Under the pieces are notes generated by a model, which saw only the letters and a program-made list of their open reading frames with translations, was not told the origin of the DNA and made no database searches. Of a DNA stretch of 64,000 nucleotides, positions 1 through 7,597 are shown one piece after another. How positions within the stretch are numbered: the first letter of the stretch is position 1; every line of letters starts with the position of its first letter. The position numbers were made by a program, and so were the translations under genes. The stretch is taken from assembly GCF_014841105.1 (NCBI RefSeq), contig NZ_JACYWE010000006.1:88009-152008 (forward strand), written 5' to 3'. Source of the stretch: Lolliginicoccus lacisalsi. Lineage in GTDB: Bacteria; Actinomycetota; Actinomycetes; Mycobacteriales; Mycobacteriaceae.

Positions 1-727
1 CCTCCGTTCCGATAGAGCGCTGGCCGGGGGTTCCTGCACCATCGCTGCCTGTGCTGCCGACCGCTGCGCTGCCGACCGCTGCGCTGCCGACCGCTGTGCC
101 GATGCTCACGAGCAGGCCCCGCGGTCCCGCGATCTCCTCGGCGAGGTACTGCCCGATCGTGCGGTGCCCCGGATCGGCCCGGCGGAATAGCTCGTTGAGG
201 TAGAAGCCAAGCGAGGTCGGATGATAGCCATGCCGCGTGCCGGGCTCCCACCGTGGCTGCTCCGCGGCGAGGATCCCAGCGAGGGCATCGAGATCATGCA
301 GGTCGGCGGTGCGCAGGGGCGCGCTGATCACCGGGAGCCCCGCCTGGTGGTCGAGGAGCTGCCGCAGCGTCACGGATCGCTTGCCGTGCTGCCCGAACTC
401 GGGCCACCACTCCGTCACCGCGGTGTCGTAGTCGAGGACGCCGCGGCTCACCGCGCTAGCGATGACGAGAGCGGTGATGCCCTTGGTGGTCGAGAACACC
501 GGGGCACGGGTGTCCCGCTGCCAGGGCAGCCCGCGGCCGAGGTCCCGGTAGCCCGCCCACACGTCGACGACAGGCTTGCCATGCTCGTAGATGGCCAGCG
601 CCGCACCGATCTCGTGATGGTGGGTGAAGTTGCGCGTGAATGCCTCAACGACGGGCGCGAACCGCTCATCGGCATGCCCGTGGACGGTGAGTTCCTCGCC
701 TGTTCTGCTCGACAACACGGACAACAC
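1..727 (-). CDS. Serine hydrolase, beta-lactamase family (partial, C-terminus off the left edge)
   Basis: The reading frame starts at a GTG at 727 (a second GTG at 718 is equally possible) and runs open through base 1, so the C-terminal part is missing. About 242 residues are visible. The segment FSTTKG supplies the S-x-x-K nucleophile and base of class C beta-lactamase-like esterases. It follows an N-terminal region typical of the family (AALAIYEHGKPVVDVWAGYRD), and LLDHQAGLP is the usual downstream block. Such proteins are mostly esterases or lipases of unknown substrate rather than resistance enzymes. The gene lies about 50 bases after the alpha/beta hydrolase on the same strand, so the two are probably co-transcribed. 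A five-residue tandem repeat (GSAAV) lies near the visible C-terminal end and is unusual for the family. Confidence 0.85.
   Translation of the reverse strand, partial: MLSVLSSRTGEELTVHGHADERFAPVVEAFTRNFTHHHEIGAALAIYEHGKPVVDVWAGYRDLGRGLPWQRDTRAPVFSTTKGITALVIASAVSRGVLDYDTAVTEWWPEFGQHGKRSVTLRQLLDHQAGLPVISAPLRTADLHDLDALAGILAAEQPRWEPGTRHGYHPTSLGFYLNELFRRADPGHRTIGQYLAEEIAGPRGLLVSIGTAVGSAAVGSAAVGSTGSDGAGTPGQRSIGTE
53..97. repeat. Three exact 15-bp tandem repeats inside the esterase gene
   Basis: The unit gctgccgaccgctgc occurs three times head to tail (53-67, 68-82, 83-97; the last copy differs in its final base). On the minus strand it encodes three in-frame copies of G-S-A-A-V, so length changes would preserve the frame. 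It is a candidate slippage site giving a variable-length linker or loop. Confidence 0.8.
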
Positions 728-776
728 GCTACCGCGCCGCGCCGTGGCTGCCGCGGATTCGCTGCGCGCCCTGCGG

Positions 777-1673
777 CTAGTTCAAATACGAGTCCCCGAT
801 ATTGGGCGTATAGATCGTGCGCGCGATCACCCACGGCGCGGCGAAGGCCTCGCTGAGGTAGCTCACGATGGCCGGCGAGACCATGCGGACATTGCCGCGC
901 AACGTGGTGGGCGACTCGATGTCGTGGAGCTGGGTGTCCGGGATGTCCCCGGCGAGACGATCCGAGTCCGCCGCGGCATGCAACGGATCCCGGCGTGATC
1001 TCAAGACAAGGACGGGCACCGAGATGCGGCGCCGCTCGCGCCGGGGCGGAGCGATGCGGCCCAGCATGAGGCCCTGCATCATGGCTGCCTGCTCGGTCCG
1101 GGAGGCGGACAGGAAATCCCACCACAACCGGGTGGCCAGCGACTCGGCAGGGAGGACTCCAGCGAAGCGCCGCGCCAGCCAGAACAACACGTGGCCACGC
1201 GAGAGGACCTCGTGGGCGATGGTCAGGATCGGTGCGAGGCGAAGCGCGCCACGGTCGAGCAAGGGGGCTTCCACGATGATCCCGACAGTGCGGTTCGGCT
1301 CGAGGACAGCAGCCTCGAGCGCCGCGCTCGCGCCGATGGAGGTTCCGCCGAAGACGGCGACCTCGCCGCCTAGCGCATCGAGCAGGCCGACCATCCGGCG
1401 TCCGAGCGCCTCGGCGCTGTAGTCGTCCGGATCGCCCGGCTCGTGCTTCGCGGCCAGCACGTTGTTGACGCATACGACGTGGAAGCCGCGGCGCGCGAGC
1501 TCCTGCGCCAAGGGCTCGTGCATGCGACGGGAGAGCATCAATGACGGCGCGAGGATGACCAGCCGGCCCCCCGCCCCGAACTCGGTAATGCCTACGCGCT
1601 TGCCGTCGATGACGACGTAGCCCTCGCGCCGGCGTGCGTGACTGCGCTGCACAGGGCTTTCCAACTGAGGCAT
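777..1673 (-). CDS. Alpha/beta hydrolase
   Basis: A 298-residue alpha/beta hydrolase-fold protein. The nucleophile elbow is G-T-S-I-G within VAVFGGTSIGASAALEAA, near residue 112. It is preceded by a typical first strand (RLVILAPSL) and a strand-helix segment (FHVVCVNNVL). A late strand VPVLVLRSRRDPLH supplies the probable catalytic Asp. The ATG at 1673 gives a short basic N-terminus and no signal peptide, so the protein is probably cytoplasmic. Its stop is about 50 bases before the start of the serine hydrolase, suggesting a two-gene hydrolase operon. Substrate unknown; an esterase or lipase-like role is the likeliest. Confidence 0.8.
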   Translation of the reverse strand: MPQLESPVQRSHARRREGYVVIDGKRVGITEFGAGGRLVILAPSLMLSRRMHEPLAQELARRGFHVVCVNNVLAAKHEPGDPDDYSAEALGRRMVGLLDALGGEVAVFGGTSIGASAALEAAVLEPNRTVGIIVEAPLLDRGALRLAPILTIAHEVLSRGHVLFWLARRFAGVLPAESLATRLWWDFLSASRTEQAAMMQGLMLGRIAPPRRERRRISVPVLVLRSRRDPLHAAADSDRLAGDIPDTQLHDIESPTTLRGNVRMVSPAIVSYLSEAFAAPWVIARTIYTPNIGDSYLN

Positions 1674-2015
1674 TCGTTCCGCGCTAACCGGACCTCACCC
1701 CCTCGCTAGGACGGACGTGGCACGCACGATGATCACACGGCTCACGACCACGCTATAGCTGCTCGGCTCGATCCTCGCGGGCGCGATCTGTTCACGAGGT
1801 CCAGCACTTCCGTGATCCACATCACATTACCGCACGGGCTGATCGAGCCTGCCAGAATGCAGCATACAGCTGCGGGCAGGCAAGCGGTCACCACCGGTGA
1901 CCACCCCGGCGAAACAGCCTCTTGCAGGGACGATCCCGTGACATCTGCGTGAAATTCCGTTCCGCCGGGCGTGTCCGGTTACCACGCGGGCAGGCAACCG
2001 GGCAGTATTGCGGGC
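1674..2015. other. Divergent intergenic region between the hydrolase operon and the HTH gene
   Basis: This 342-bp region has no convincing coding frame on either strand. It must hold the promoters of both divergent units. The clearest structured element is a 17-bp interrupted palindrome at 1886-1902. A TATAG-containing stretch near 1752 could be a -10 element for either strand, but no matching -35 is evident. Confidence 0.5.
1886..1902. promoter_or_regulatory. Interrupted palindrome GGTCACC-N3-GGTGACC, candidate operator
   Basis: Seven-base perfect arms with a three-base centre (acc), about 115 bases upstream of the HTH gene. The symmetry suits a dimeric regulator. No regulator is assigned; it could be bound by the neighbouring HTH protein or an unlinked one. 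Confidence 0.35.
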
Positions 2016-2627
2016 ATGACCGATCAAGCAATGACGTCCACTCGGCCACGGTGGTCGGCAGCCGAGGCGGCGCGACGCTGCAACGTGGGGCGCGCCACGA
2101 TCCAGCGTGCTCTCGATGGCGGCAAGCTGCCCGGAGCGGTCAAGACCGAGGACGGCTGGCAGATCCCCCTCGAGGACCTGCTCGCCGCCGGGTTCAAGCC
2201 GGACCGTCCGGCTCCCCCCGAGGACGCGCCAGCCAAGGCCGAGGCAGCCCGCGGCTCCGACAAGCCCGAGGTCCCCGAGCTCGCGAAGCTCGAGGGCCGG
2301 GTCAAGGAGCTCGAGACCGAGCTCCTCTCGATCAAGTCCCGGGCCGAGAGCGAGGCGGCTCTGCGCGCGGCGGCGGAGATCCTTGCCCAGGAGCGCCTCG
2401 ACCGAGTCTCTGACCTGCGCACCGCGCTGCGCATGCTCGAGGCGGCCAAGCCCGTCGGCACCAGCGATGCAGCCGCCCCAGCCGCCTCTCCGGCCGCGGG
2501 CACGCAGCAGCGCAGCCGCCCGCCGCGGCGCCGCACGCTCCGGGAATGGTGGGACGACCGGCGACACGAGCCCCCTGCCGGGAACGGCGCCGCGACGTCC
2601 CGGATCGTGGTCGAGGACCAAGCCTGA
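2016..2627 (+). CDS. Small HTH (excisionase/MerR-like) protein with coiled coil
   Basis: About 203 residues from the ATG at 2016; an upstream start at 1971 is less likely because the preceding residues are not family-like. Residues about 13-60 (WSAAEAARRCNVGRATIQRA, then a wing with GWQIPLEDLLAAG) form a helix-turn-helix of the kind found in excisionases and in DNA-binding accessory proteins of actinobacterial plasmids. Residues about 85-145 are rich in Glu, Leu, Arg and Ala with heptad character and probably form a coiled coil. A basic stretch (RSRPPRRR) precedes the C-terminal WWDDRR segment. It stands alone, with no integrase or replication gene beside it. It may be a domesticated element protein or a local regulator; specific function is not known. 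Confidence 0.65.
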   Translation: MTDQAMTSTRPRWSAAEAARRCNVGRATIQRALDGGKLPGAVKTEDGWQIPLEDLLAAGFKPDRPAPPEDAPAKAEAARGSDKPEVPELAKLEGRVKELETELLSIKSRAESEAALRAAAEILAQERLDRVSDLRTALRMLEAAKPVGTSDAAAPAASPAAGTQQRSRPPRRRTLREWWDDRRHEPPAGNGAATSRIVVEDQA

Positions 2628-2967
2628 ACCTTCTGGCACCACGCGCTCGGTCGGCGCGCGGAGTGAGCCACGGCACTCAATGAGCCGACCCGGGCATGCG
2701 CGATTGCCGCGCGAGCCGGCTACACTCGGTTTCAGAAGCTGGGAACGGACTGGCAGTCCGCCCGGCTCGCGTCGTAGACGGCTTCCTCTCTCCCCCCTGC
2801 CCCGCGAGCACGCGGAATCCCAGCGGGTCGACGATTCTTCATACGGCGAACGGATGCGCTCAGTGGCGTGTTCGCCCACAGCACCCTGCCCGCCCCCGCG
2901 CCACAGCATCGAGACGATGGCTGACGCGGCTTGGAGCGAGGCCGGGGCCCGATGCCGGAAAGGCACC
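2628..2967 (+). promoter_or_regulatory. Long leader region of the DEAD-box helicase gene
   Basis: This 340-base gap lies between the HTH stop and the helicase ATG. A -10-like TACACT at 2721-2726, with the extended context CGGC before it, would give a transcript leader of about 235 bases. A short hairpin cggact-ggc-agtccg sits at 2746-2760. A frame opening at 2696 closes with a TGA that overlaps the helicase ATG (ATGA at 2968-2971), but its composition is not gene-like. Long structured leaders are common on cold-inducible RNA helicase genes; that function is inferred here. Confidence 0.4.
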
Positions 2968-4377
2968 ATGAGCACCACTACATTCACCGATCTTGGCGTG
3001 CCCGCGAACATTTGCAAGGCACTGGCCAATGACGGCAAGACCTCCGCGTTCCCGATCCAGATCGATACGCTCGCCGATTCGCTGGGCGGTCGCGACATCC
3101 TCGGGCGCGGACGCACGGGATCCGGCAAGACCCTCGCGTTTGCCATCCCCCTGGTCGCACGGATCGCCGATGCGCCTCAGATCCGCCCCTCCATGCCGCG
3201 CGGCCTGGTCCTCGCCCCCACCCGCGAGCTCGCTACGCAGATCGCCGCCGTCATCACTCCGCTCGCCGCCTCTAGCGGCATGCGGGTCACCACCGTCTTC
3301 GGCGGCGTTCCACAGTCCAAGCAGGTCAACGCACTGAAGCGCGGCGCGCACATCGTCGTCGCATGCCCGGGCCGGCTCGAGGACCTCATGAAGCAACGCC
3401 TCATCTCGCTCGACGAGGTCAAGGTCACCGTCCTCGACGAGGCTGATCACATGGCTGACCTCGGGTTCCTGCCCGGCGTGCGCCGGATCCTCTCCGCTAC
3501 CCCCCGCAACGGGCAGCGGTTGTTCTTCTCGGCCACTCTCGACAATGGCATCGACAGCCTCGCCAAGCAGTTCCTGAACAGCCCCATGATGCACTCCGTC
3601 GACGAGGAGCACTCCCCCGTAGCCGCGATGACGCACCACATCTTCGAGGTTGATAACGCGAGCTCCAAGCGCGACCTCATCTCCGAGCTCGCCAGTGGCA
3701 CGGGCCGGCGAATCCTGTTCATGCGTACCAAGCATCACGCGAAGCGACTGGCGCGCCAGCTGAGCGAGAACGGCATCCCCGCGGTCGATCTCCACGGCAA
3801 CCTCTCCCAGGCCCAGCGCGACCGGAACCTCGCTGCGTTCGGCAAGGGCAACGTTCGGGTCCTCGTGGCCACGGATGTCGCGGCGCGCGGCGTGCACGTC
3901 GACGATGTCGAGCTTGTCGTCCATGTCGATCCGCCCGTCGAGCACAAGGCCTACCTGCACCGCTCGGGCCGTACCGCTCGCGCCGGCAAGCAGGGCGACG
4001 TCGTGACAATCGTGCTGCCCGAGCAGCGCTCGGATCTGCGCAAGCTGCTCCGCAAGGCGGAGATCGCGGCCAAGCCGATCCGTGTCACCCCCGGTGACGC
4101 GTCGGTCAACGCGCTCGTCGGCGACAAGGCCGCCATCGTGCCGATGGTGATCCGCACCGAGCCGGAGCGCGCCCCGCGCCAGGCCCACGGCCGACCGAGC
4201 CATGGCCCGTCGCGACAGGGCGGGTCCGGCCGCGGTGGCGCGAGCCGTGGCGGAGCAGGACGGGGAAGGTCCGCCAACCCCGCGCACAACAATGGCGCGA
4301 GCCCGCGTCGTGGCGGGCCGGCCCGGACAGGCCACAGGAGCCCCGTCGGCGCCGCACCGCGCCGCGATAGCCGCTAG
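2968..4377 (+). CDS. DEAD-box ATP-dependent RNA helicase (RhlE-like)
   Basis: A 469-residue DEAD-box helicase. It has a Q motif near residues 6-30 (FTDLGV...AFPIQ), motif I GRTGSGKT at about 48-55, PTREL, DEAD at about 155, SAT, ARGVHVDD, and motif VI HRSGRTARAG at about 330. The C-terminal tail is rich in Arg, Gly and Ser (RGGASRGGAGRGRS), typical of RNA-binding extensions. Such enzymes unwind short RNA duplexes in ribosome assembly or mRNA decay, often under cold or stress. The ATG at 2968 is chosen because it immediately precedes the Q motif, although the frame is open far upstream. The gene ends in a strong hairpin shared with the converging SRPBCC gene. Confidence 0.93.
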   Translation: MSTTTFTDLGVPANICKALANDGKTSAFPIQIDTLADSLGGRDILGRGRTGSGKTLAFAIPLVARIADAPQIRPSMPRGLVLAPTRELATQIAAVITPLAASSGMRVTTVFGGVPQSKQVNALKRGAHIVVACPGRLEDLMKQRLISLDEVKVTVLDEADHMADLGFLPGVRRILSATPRNGQRLFFSATLDNGIDSLAKQFLNSPMMHSVDEEHSPVAAMTHHIFEVDNASSKRDLISELASGTGRRILFMRTKHHAKRLARQLSENGIPAVDLHGNLSQAQRDRNLAAFGKGNVRVLVATDVAARGVHVDDVELVVHVDPPVEHKAYLHRSGRTARAGKQGDVVTIVLPEQRSDLRKLLRKAEIAAKPIRVTPGDASVNALVGDKAAIVPMVIRTEPERAPRQAHGRPSHGPSRQGGSGRGGASRGGAGRGRSANPAHNNGASPRRGGPARTGHRSPVGAAPRRDSR

Positions 4378-4394
4378 CTAGGGCTCAAGAACCC

Positions 4395-4446
4395 AGCGGC
4401 TCGAGGATGAACGGCTAGCGATCGCGGCCCCCATCCTCGAGCCGCT
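4395..4446. terminator. Bidirectional hairpin between helicase and SRPBCC genes
   Basis: Perfect 15-base arms (AGCGGCTCGAGGATG at 4395-4409 and its complement at 4432-4446) flank a 22-base loop. The right arm lies inside the last codons of the converging SRPBCC gene. A short pyrimidine stretch (tcttc) follows on the plus strand. Confidence 0.7.
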
Positions 4447-4936
4447 TCTTCATGCGCGCGAGCGAGATCTCGATATTTCGGGCGTTGAACTCGGCGAACG
4501 AGTCCTTCCCCGTGAGCATGGGATCAACGATGCGGCATAGCGAATCGGGCCACGCTCGGCGATCATCCGTCCAGGTCTCAGTGATCCGCGTGCCGCCGTC
4601 AGTGGCCTCGAGCTCGAAGTCCCAGGTCGCAACCGGGACCCTGAGCAACGGCAGCCCCACTCCCCAGCGGCGGACCTTGAACCGGAAGCGTTGCCCGGCA
4701 ACAGCATGCGTCACCGTGCACCGGGTTATCCACCGGAATGGCCCGCGCTTGTTCGTGCCATCGAACTCGTCGCCCTCGCGCAGCGGTCCCGAGCCGCGCG
4801 CTCGCAGGCTCGCGCCGGTGTTCTCCGGGCTCCATTCCCCTGTCCGCGTGGGGTCACTGATCAGCGAGTATGCCAGTTCGGGCGGAGCCTGGACGGTCGT
4901 GGATCTGGAGACGGACCATTGCCGGGTGGTTTCCAT
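4415..4936 (-). CDS. SRPBCC (START/polyketide-cyclase fold) family protein
   Basis: About 173 residues with the SRPBCC pattern: N-terminal VSRSTTVQAPPELAYSLISD, W-S-P-E-N, a middle sheet (FRWITRCTVTHAVAGQRFRF) and a final long helix (NARNIEISLARMKKRLE). These proteins bind hydrophobic ligands in a helix-grip cavity; many actinobacterial members have no known ligand. The ATG at 4936 gives the family-like length. A GGAGGA lies almost against it, so the ATG at 4957, seven codons upstream, cannot be excluded. The gene runs head-on toward the helicase. Confidence 0.75.
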   Translation of the reverse strand: METTRQWSVSRSTTVQAPPELAYSLISDPTRTGEWSPENTGASLRARGSGPLREGDEFDGTNKRGPFRWITRCTVTHAVAGQRFRFKVRRWGVGLPLLRVPVATWDFELEATDGGTRITETWTDDRRAWPDSLCRIVDPMLTGKDSFAEFNARNIEISLARMKKRLEDGGRDR

Positions 4937-4957
4937 TCCTCCAGCATGGCAGGGCAT

Positions 4958-4973
4958 GGTTCCACGTGAAACA
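4958..4973. promoter_or_regulatory. Degenerate parS (ParB-binding) site
   Basis: GGTTCCACGTGAAACA matches the 16-bp parS consensus TGTTTCACGTGAAACA at 14 positions, including the central CACGTG and the whole right half. It lies between the SRPBCC gene and tetR, about 13 kb left of the origin. The parAB-linked sites in this window are perfect or near perfect, so this is probably a weaker centromere site. Confidence 0.65.
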
Positions 4974-4985
4974 GCGCGGCCGATC

Positions 4986-5594
4986 TCAGGAGGCTCGCCT
5001 CCCGCGCGGGAGGGGCGCTGAGATCGCGCGGAGGCTCGGCGTCAAGAGGCCAACGAGCCGGTCGGGGGATGCCGACCGCAACGGCTCCACCCCGATCACG
5101 TAGCGGCCGAAGATGATGCCGATGATGATCGTGAGGGTGGCACCGGCGCGCTCGGTCGCCGCCGTGCCTCCAAAATATTCAACGAGCTGACTGACGATCT
5201 CGCGCTCGATGTATTCCCGGAACGCCTGCAGCACTTCGGGATGCCGCATCCCCGTCGCCACGAGCTGCATGAGCGAGCGTTGAACATCGGGGGCCTCCCA
5301 GGCGCGGACGACCAGCGCAGCGAGCCGCTCGGGCGCGGTCGCGGGGTCACCAGCGAGCGCCTTCTCCAGCACCATCGAAGGCCCCAGGGAGAGCGCCATC
5401 GCGCGAGCGAACAGTTCCTTCTTCGACCCGAAGTGGTACGCGATCAGGGCAGGATCACAACCAGCCTGCCCGGCGATCATGCGCAGCGTCGCTCCGTTGT
5501 AGCCGCGGGCCGCGAACAGATCGCGCGCCGCCGCCAGGAGGCGGTCCCGGCCGTCATCATCACCCGTGCGGGGACGGCCTCGCCCTTTATTCAT
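4986..5594 (-). CDS. TetR-family transcriptional regulator of the adjacent ABC exporter
   Basis: A 202-residue TetR protein. The DNA-binding domain is near residues 10-60: RDRLLAAARDLFAARGYNGATLRMIAGQAGCDPALIAYHFGSKKELF, with the recognition helix ending in the family signature YHFGSK. The C-terminal ligand domain is helical (VVRAWEAPDVQRSLMQLVATGM and later helices). The ATG at 5594 places the start just before the HTH; a GTG one codon upstream is possible. It is divergent from the ABC exporter, with only 67 bases between the starts, the classical arrangement for a local repressor. Confidence 0.88.
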   Translation of the reverse strand: MNKGRGRPRTGDDDGRDRLLAAARDLFAARGYNGATLRMIAGQAGCDPALIAYHFGSKKELFARAMALSLGPSMVLEKALAGDPATAPERLAALVVRAWEAPDVQRSLMQLVATGMRHPEVLQAFREYIEREIVSQLVEYFGGTAATERAGATLTIIIGIIFGRYVIGVEPLRSASPDRLVGLLTPSLRAISAPLPRGRRAS

Positions 5595-5614
5595 CACTGT
5601 TGAGCCTAGCAGTG
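5595..5614. promoter_or_regulatory. Candidate TetR operator
   Basis: CACTGTTGAGCCTAGCAGTG, an inverted repeat with six of seven arm bases matching, sits directly upstream of the tetR start codon in the divergent promoter region. Position and symmetry suggest autoregulation and control of the exporter; this is inferred. Confidence 0.45.
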
Positions 5615-5661
5615 GTCCTCCCCCACGCTCATGGTGACCAGCACGGACCAGAGGAGGCACT

Positions 5662-6453
5662 GTGAGGCATTCGCAGGCGACGGTAGAAGCGACAGGCGTC
5701 ACGGTGGAGTTCGCCCGTGGACGCAGCAAGCAGGCCCCGTTCCGGGCCCTCGACAACGTTGATCTTGAAGCGCGCCCCGGCGAGGTGACGTGCCTGCTCG
5801 GGCCCAACGGATCCGGCAAGACCACGCTGATGAACGTCCTGACCGGACTGCTCGCACCGAGCTCGGGGCACCTGCGGGTGCTCGGCCTCGACCCGGCCAC
5901 GCAGCGCCGCGAGCTCCTGCGCCGGATCGCGCTCGTGCCCCAGGAGACCTCGCTCTACCCGGAGCTGACCGCGCGCGAGAACCTCGTGTTCCATGCTCGC
6001 TACTACGGGATGCCCGTTCGCGACCAGCGCGCGCGCATCGAGGAGACGCTTGATCTGGTGCAGCTCGGCAGCCGCGCCAGCGATCGGGCCGGAACCTTCT
6101 CCGGCGGCATGCAGCGCAGGCTCGCGCTCGGCAAGGCACTGATGATGAAGCCCGATCTCCTCCTGCTCGACGAGCCGACGCTCGGCGTGGACGTGCAATC
6201 CCGCGAGGCCATCTGGCAACGCATCGAGGAGGTGGCCGAGGAAGGACGCGCGGTCCTGCTGACCACGAACTACATGGAGGAGGCGCAGCGGCTCGGTGAT
6301 CACATCACCATCATCGACCGGGGCGCGAACGTCGTTCGCGGCAGCCTCACCGAGCTCACCTCGCAGCTCCCGGAGACCAAGCGGGCCGAGGTGCCACCGG
6401 TCAGCCTGCAAGACGTCTTCCTGCACTTCACCGGTAGCGGACTACGGAACTGA
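5662..6453 (+). CDS. ABC-2 type exporter, ATP-binding subunit
   Basis: A 263-residue ABC ATPase of the DrrA/multidrug type. Walker A is GPNGSGKTT near residue 47, the Q loop LVPQETSLYPELTARENL, the signature FSGGMQRRL and Walker B LLLLDEPTLGVDV. The switch position reads TTNYMEEA, with Asn where most family members have His. DrrA-type proteins also vary here (Gln), so activity is not ruled out. Start is a GTG at 5662, preceded by a strong ribosome site (GAGGAGG, 5651-5657). It is followed after 10 bases by the first permease. It powers export by the two membrane subunits encoded next. Confidence 0.92.
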   Translation: MRHSQATVEATGVTVEFARGRSKQAPFRALDNVDLEARPGEVTCLLGPNGSGKTTLMNVLTGLLAPSSGHLRVLGLDPATQRRELLRRIALVPQETSLYPELTARENLVFHARYYGMPVRDQRARIEETLDLVQLGSRASDRAGTFSGGMQRRLALGKALMMKPDLLLLDEPTLGVDVQSREAIWQRIEEVAEEGRAVLLTTNYMEEAQRLGDHITIIDRGANVVRGSLTELTSQLPETKRAEVPPVSLQDVFLHFTGSGLRN

Positions 6454-6463
6454 GGCGCCCATC

Positions 6464-7597
6464 ATGAATGCGGCAATCGCTCTTGCCAGAAAAGACCTGC
6501 TCATCACGCGCCGCGCGCCGCTCCTCGCGCTGATCAGCATCCTCGTGCCGGTCGCGTTCACCTTCCTCTACGCGATCGTCATCCACGTCTCGACGACCGC
6601 CACTATCGCTATCGCCGATGAGGACGGCACGCCGCGCTCGGCGGAATTCATCGAGGTGATGGAGGAGATGCGCAACAGCGACGGCAACTACTACGAGATC
6701 CTCACCACCGACCCAGGCCGGGCCGTCGAGATGTACGAGGCCAGGGACGTGGGCGCGATGCTGACGATTCCCGCGGGATTCGCGCAAGCAGTGGATACCG
6801 GCGACAGCCCGGCTGTAACGCTATCGCTGATCAACATCGACGCCGACGGCACGAAGAACCAGCACCTGCGCATCGAGGAAGCTCTCCGGCAGTTCCAGCA
6901 GGAACAGCCCGGCGCGCCGCCCAGCCAGTTGAGCATCACCGAGACAACGATCCTCGATCACGACATCCCGGTCACGCTGTACCTCGGCTCGGCCCTGATC
7001 ATCTTCGCGGTGCTGTATGCCGGCATCGTCAATATCGGCGTCGGCATCGCCCGGGAGTGGGAAGAACGCACAGCTAAGGGTCTGGTGCTCTCGCCGAGCG
7101 GCCGACTGTCGCTCATCGCGGGCAAATGGGCGGCCGGCGCGGTGACCTCCCTCATCACGATCGCGGCAACGCTGGCCGGAATCAGCTGGGTGCTGGACTA
7201 CCCGTTGGCACAGCTCGGCTGGAGATCCGCGGGCGTGCTCGCGATCATCTGGATATACGGAGCCGCCCTGGGCACCCTCCTCGGGGTCGCGCTGCGCAGA
7301 TCGCTGCCGCTGGTCCCGATCGCCGTCATTATCGCTGTCACGCACTTCCTGGTCAGCGGATACGAATCCTACATCCGGGGATTCGCGCACGGCGGCGTCA
7401 TCGAGCCGCTCTGGGCCGCGACCCACTGGATCCCGCTCGCGCCATTGTTCGACATCCTGCGCTTCGAGGTCGCTTCGCTCCCGCAGCCCGGCAATGCCGC
7501 GGCGGGCGTGTTCGGAAGCCTTCTCCTCGCTGCCGCGCTTGTCGCCCTCGCCGCCTGGCGGCTCACCCGTGCACTCCGCTTCACCCAAGGACAATGA
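6464..7597 (+). CDS. ABC-2 type exporter, membrane subunit 1
   Basis: A 377-residue permease. The N-terminal transmembrane helix (LLALISILVPVAFTFLYAIVIHV) is followed by a large extracytoplasmic domain of about 190 residues, then about five more helices in the C-terminal half (IFAVLYAGIVNIGVG, AGAVTSLITIAATLAGISWVL, AGVLAIIWIYGAALGTLLGVAL and others). This layout is that of the ABC2_membrane_3 subfamily. The ATG at 6464 is used. Its stop overlaps the next start by ATGA, implying translational coupling and a stoichiometric pair. Confidence 0.9.
   Translation: MNAAIALARKDLLITRRAPLLALISILVPVAFTFLYAIVIHVSTTATIAIADEDGTPRSAEFIEVMEEMRNSDGNYYEILTTDPGRAVEMYEARDVGAMLTIPAGFAQAVDTGDSPAVTLSLINIDADGTKNQHLRIEEALRQFQQEQPGAPPSQLSITETTILDHDIPVTLYLGSALIIFAVLYAGIVNIGVGIAREWEERTAKGLVLSPSGRLSLIAGKWAAGAVTSLITIAATLAGISWVLDYPLAQLGWRSAGVLAIIWIYGAALGTLLGVALRRSLPLVPIAVIIAVTHFLVSGYESYIRGFAHGGVIEPLWAATHWIPLAPLFDILRFEVASLPQPGNAAAGVFGSLLLAAALVALAAWRLTRALRFTQGQ

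Noticed and set aside
2696..2971. A 91-codon frame before the helicase as a coding gene
   Set aside because: Codon use is unlike its neighbours and there is no recognisable protein; kept only as a possible leader feature.
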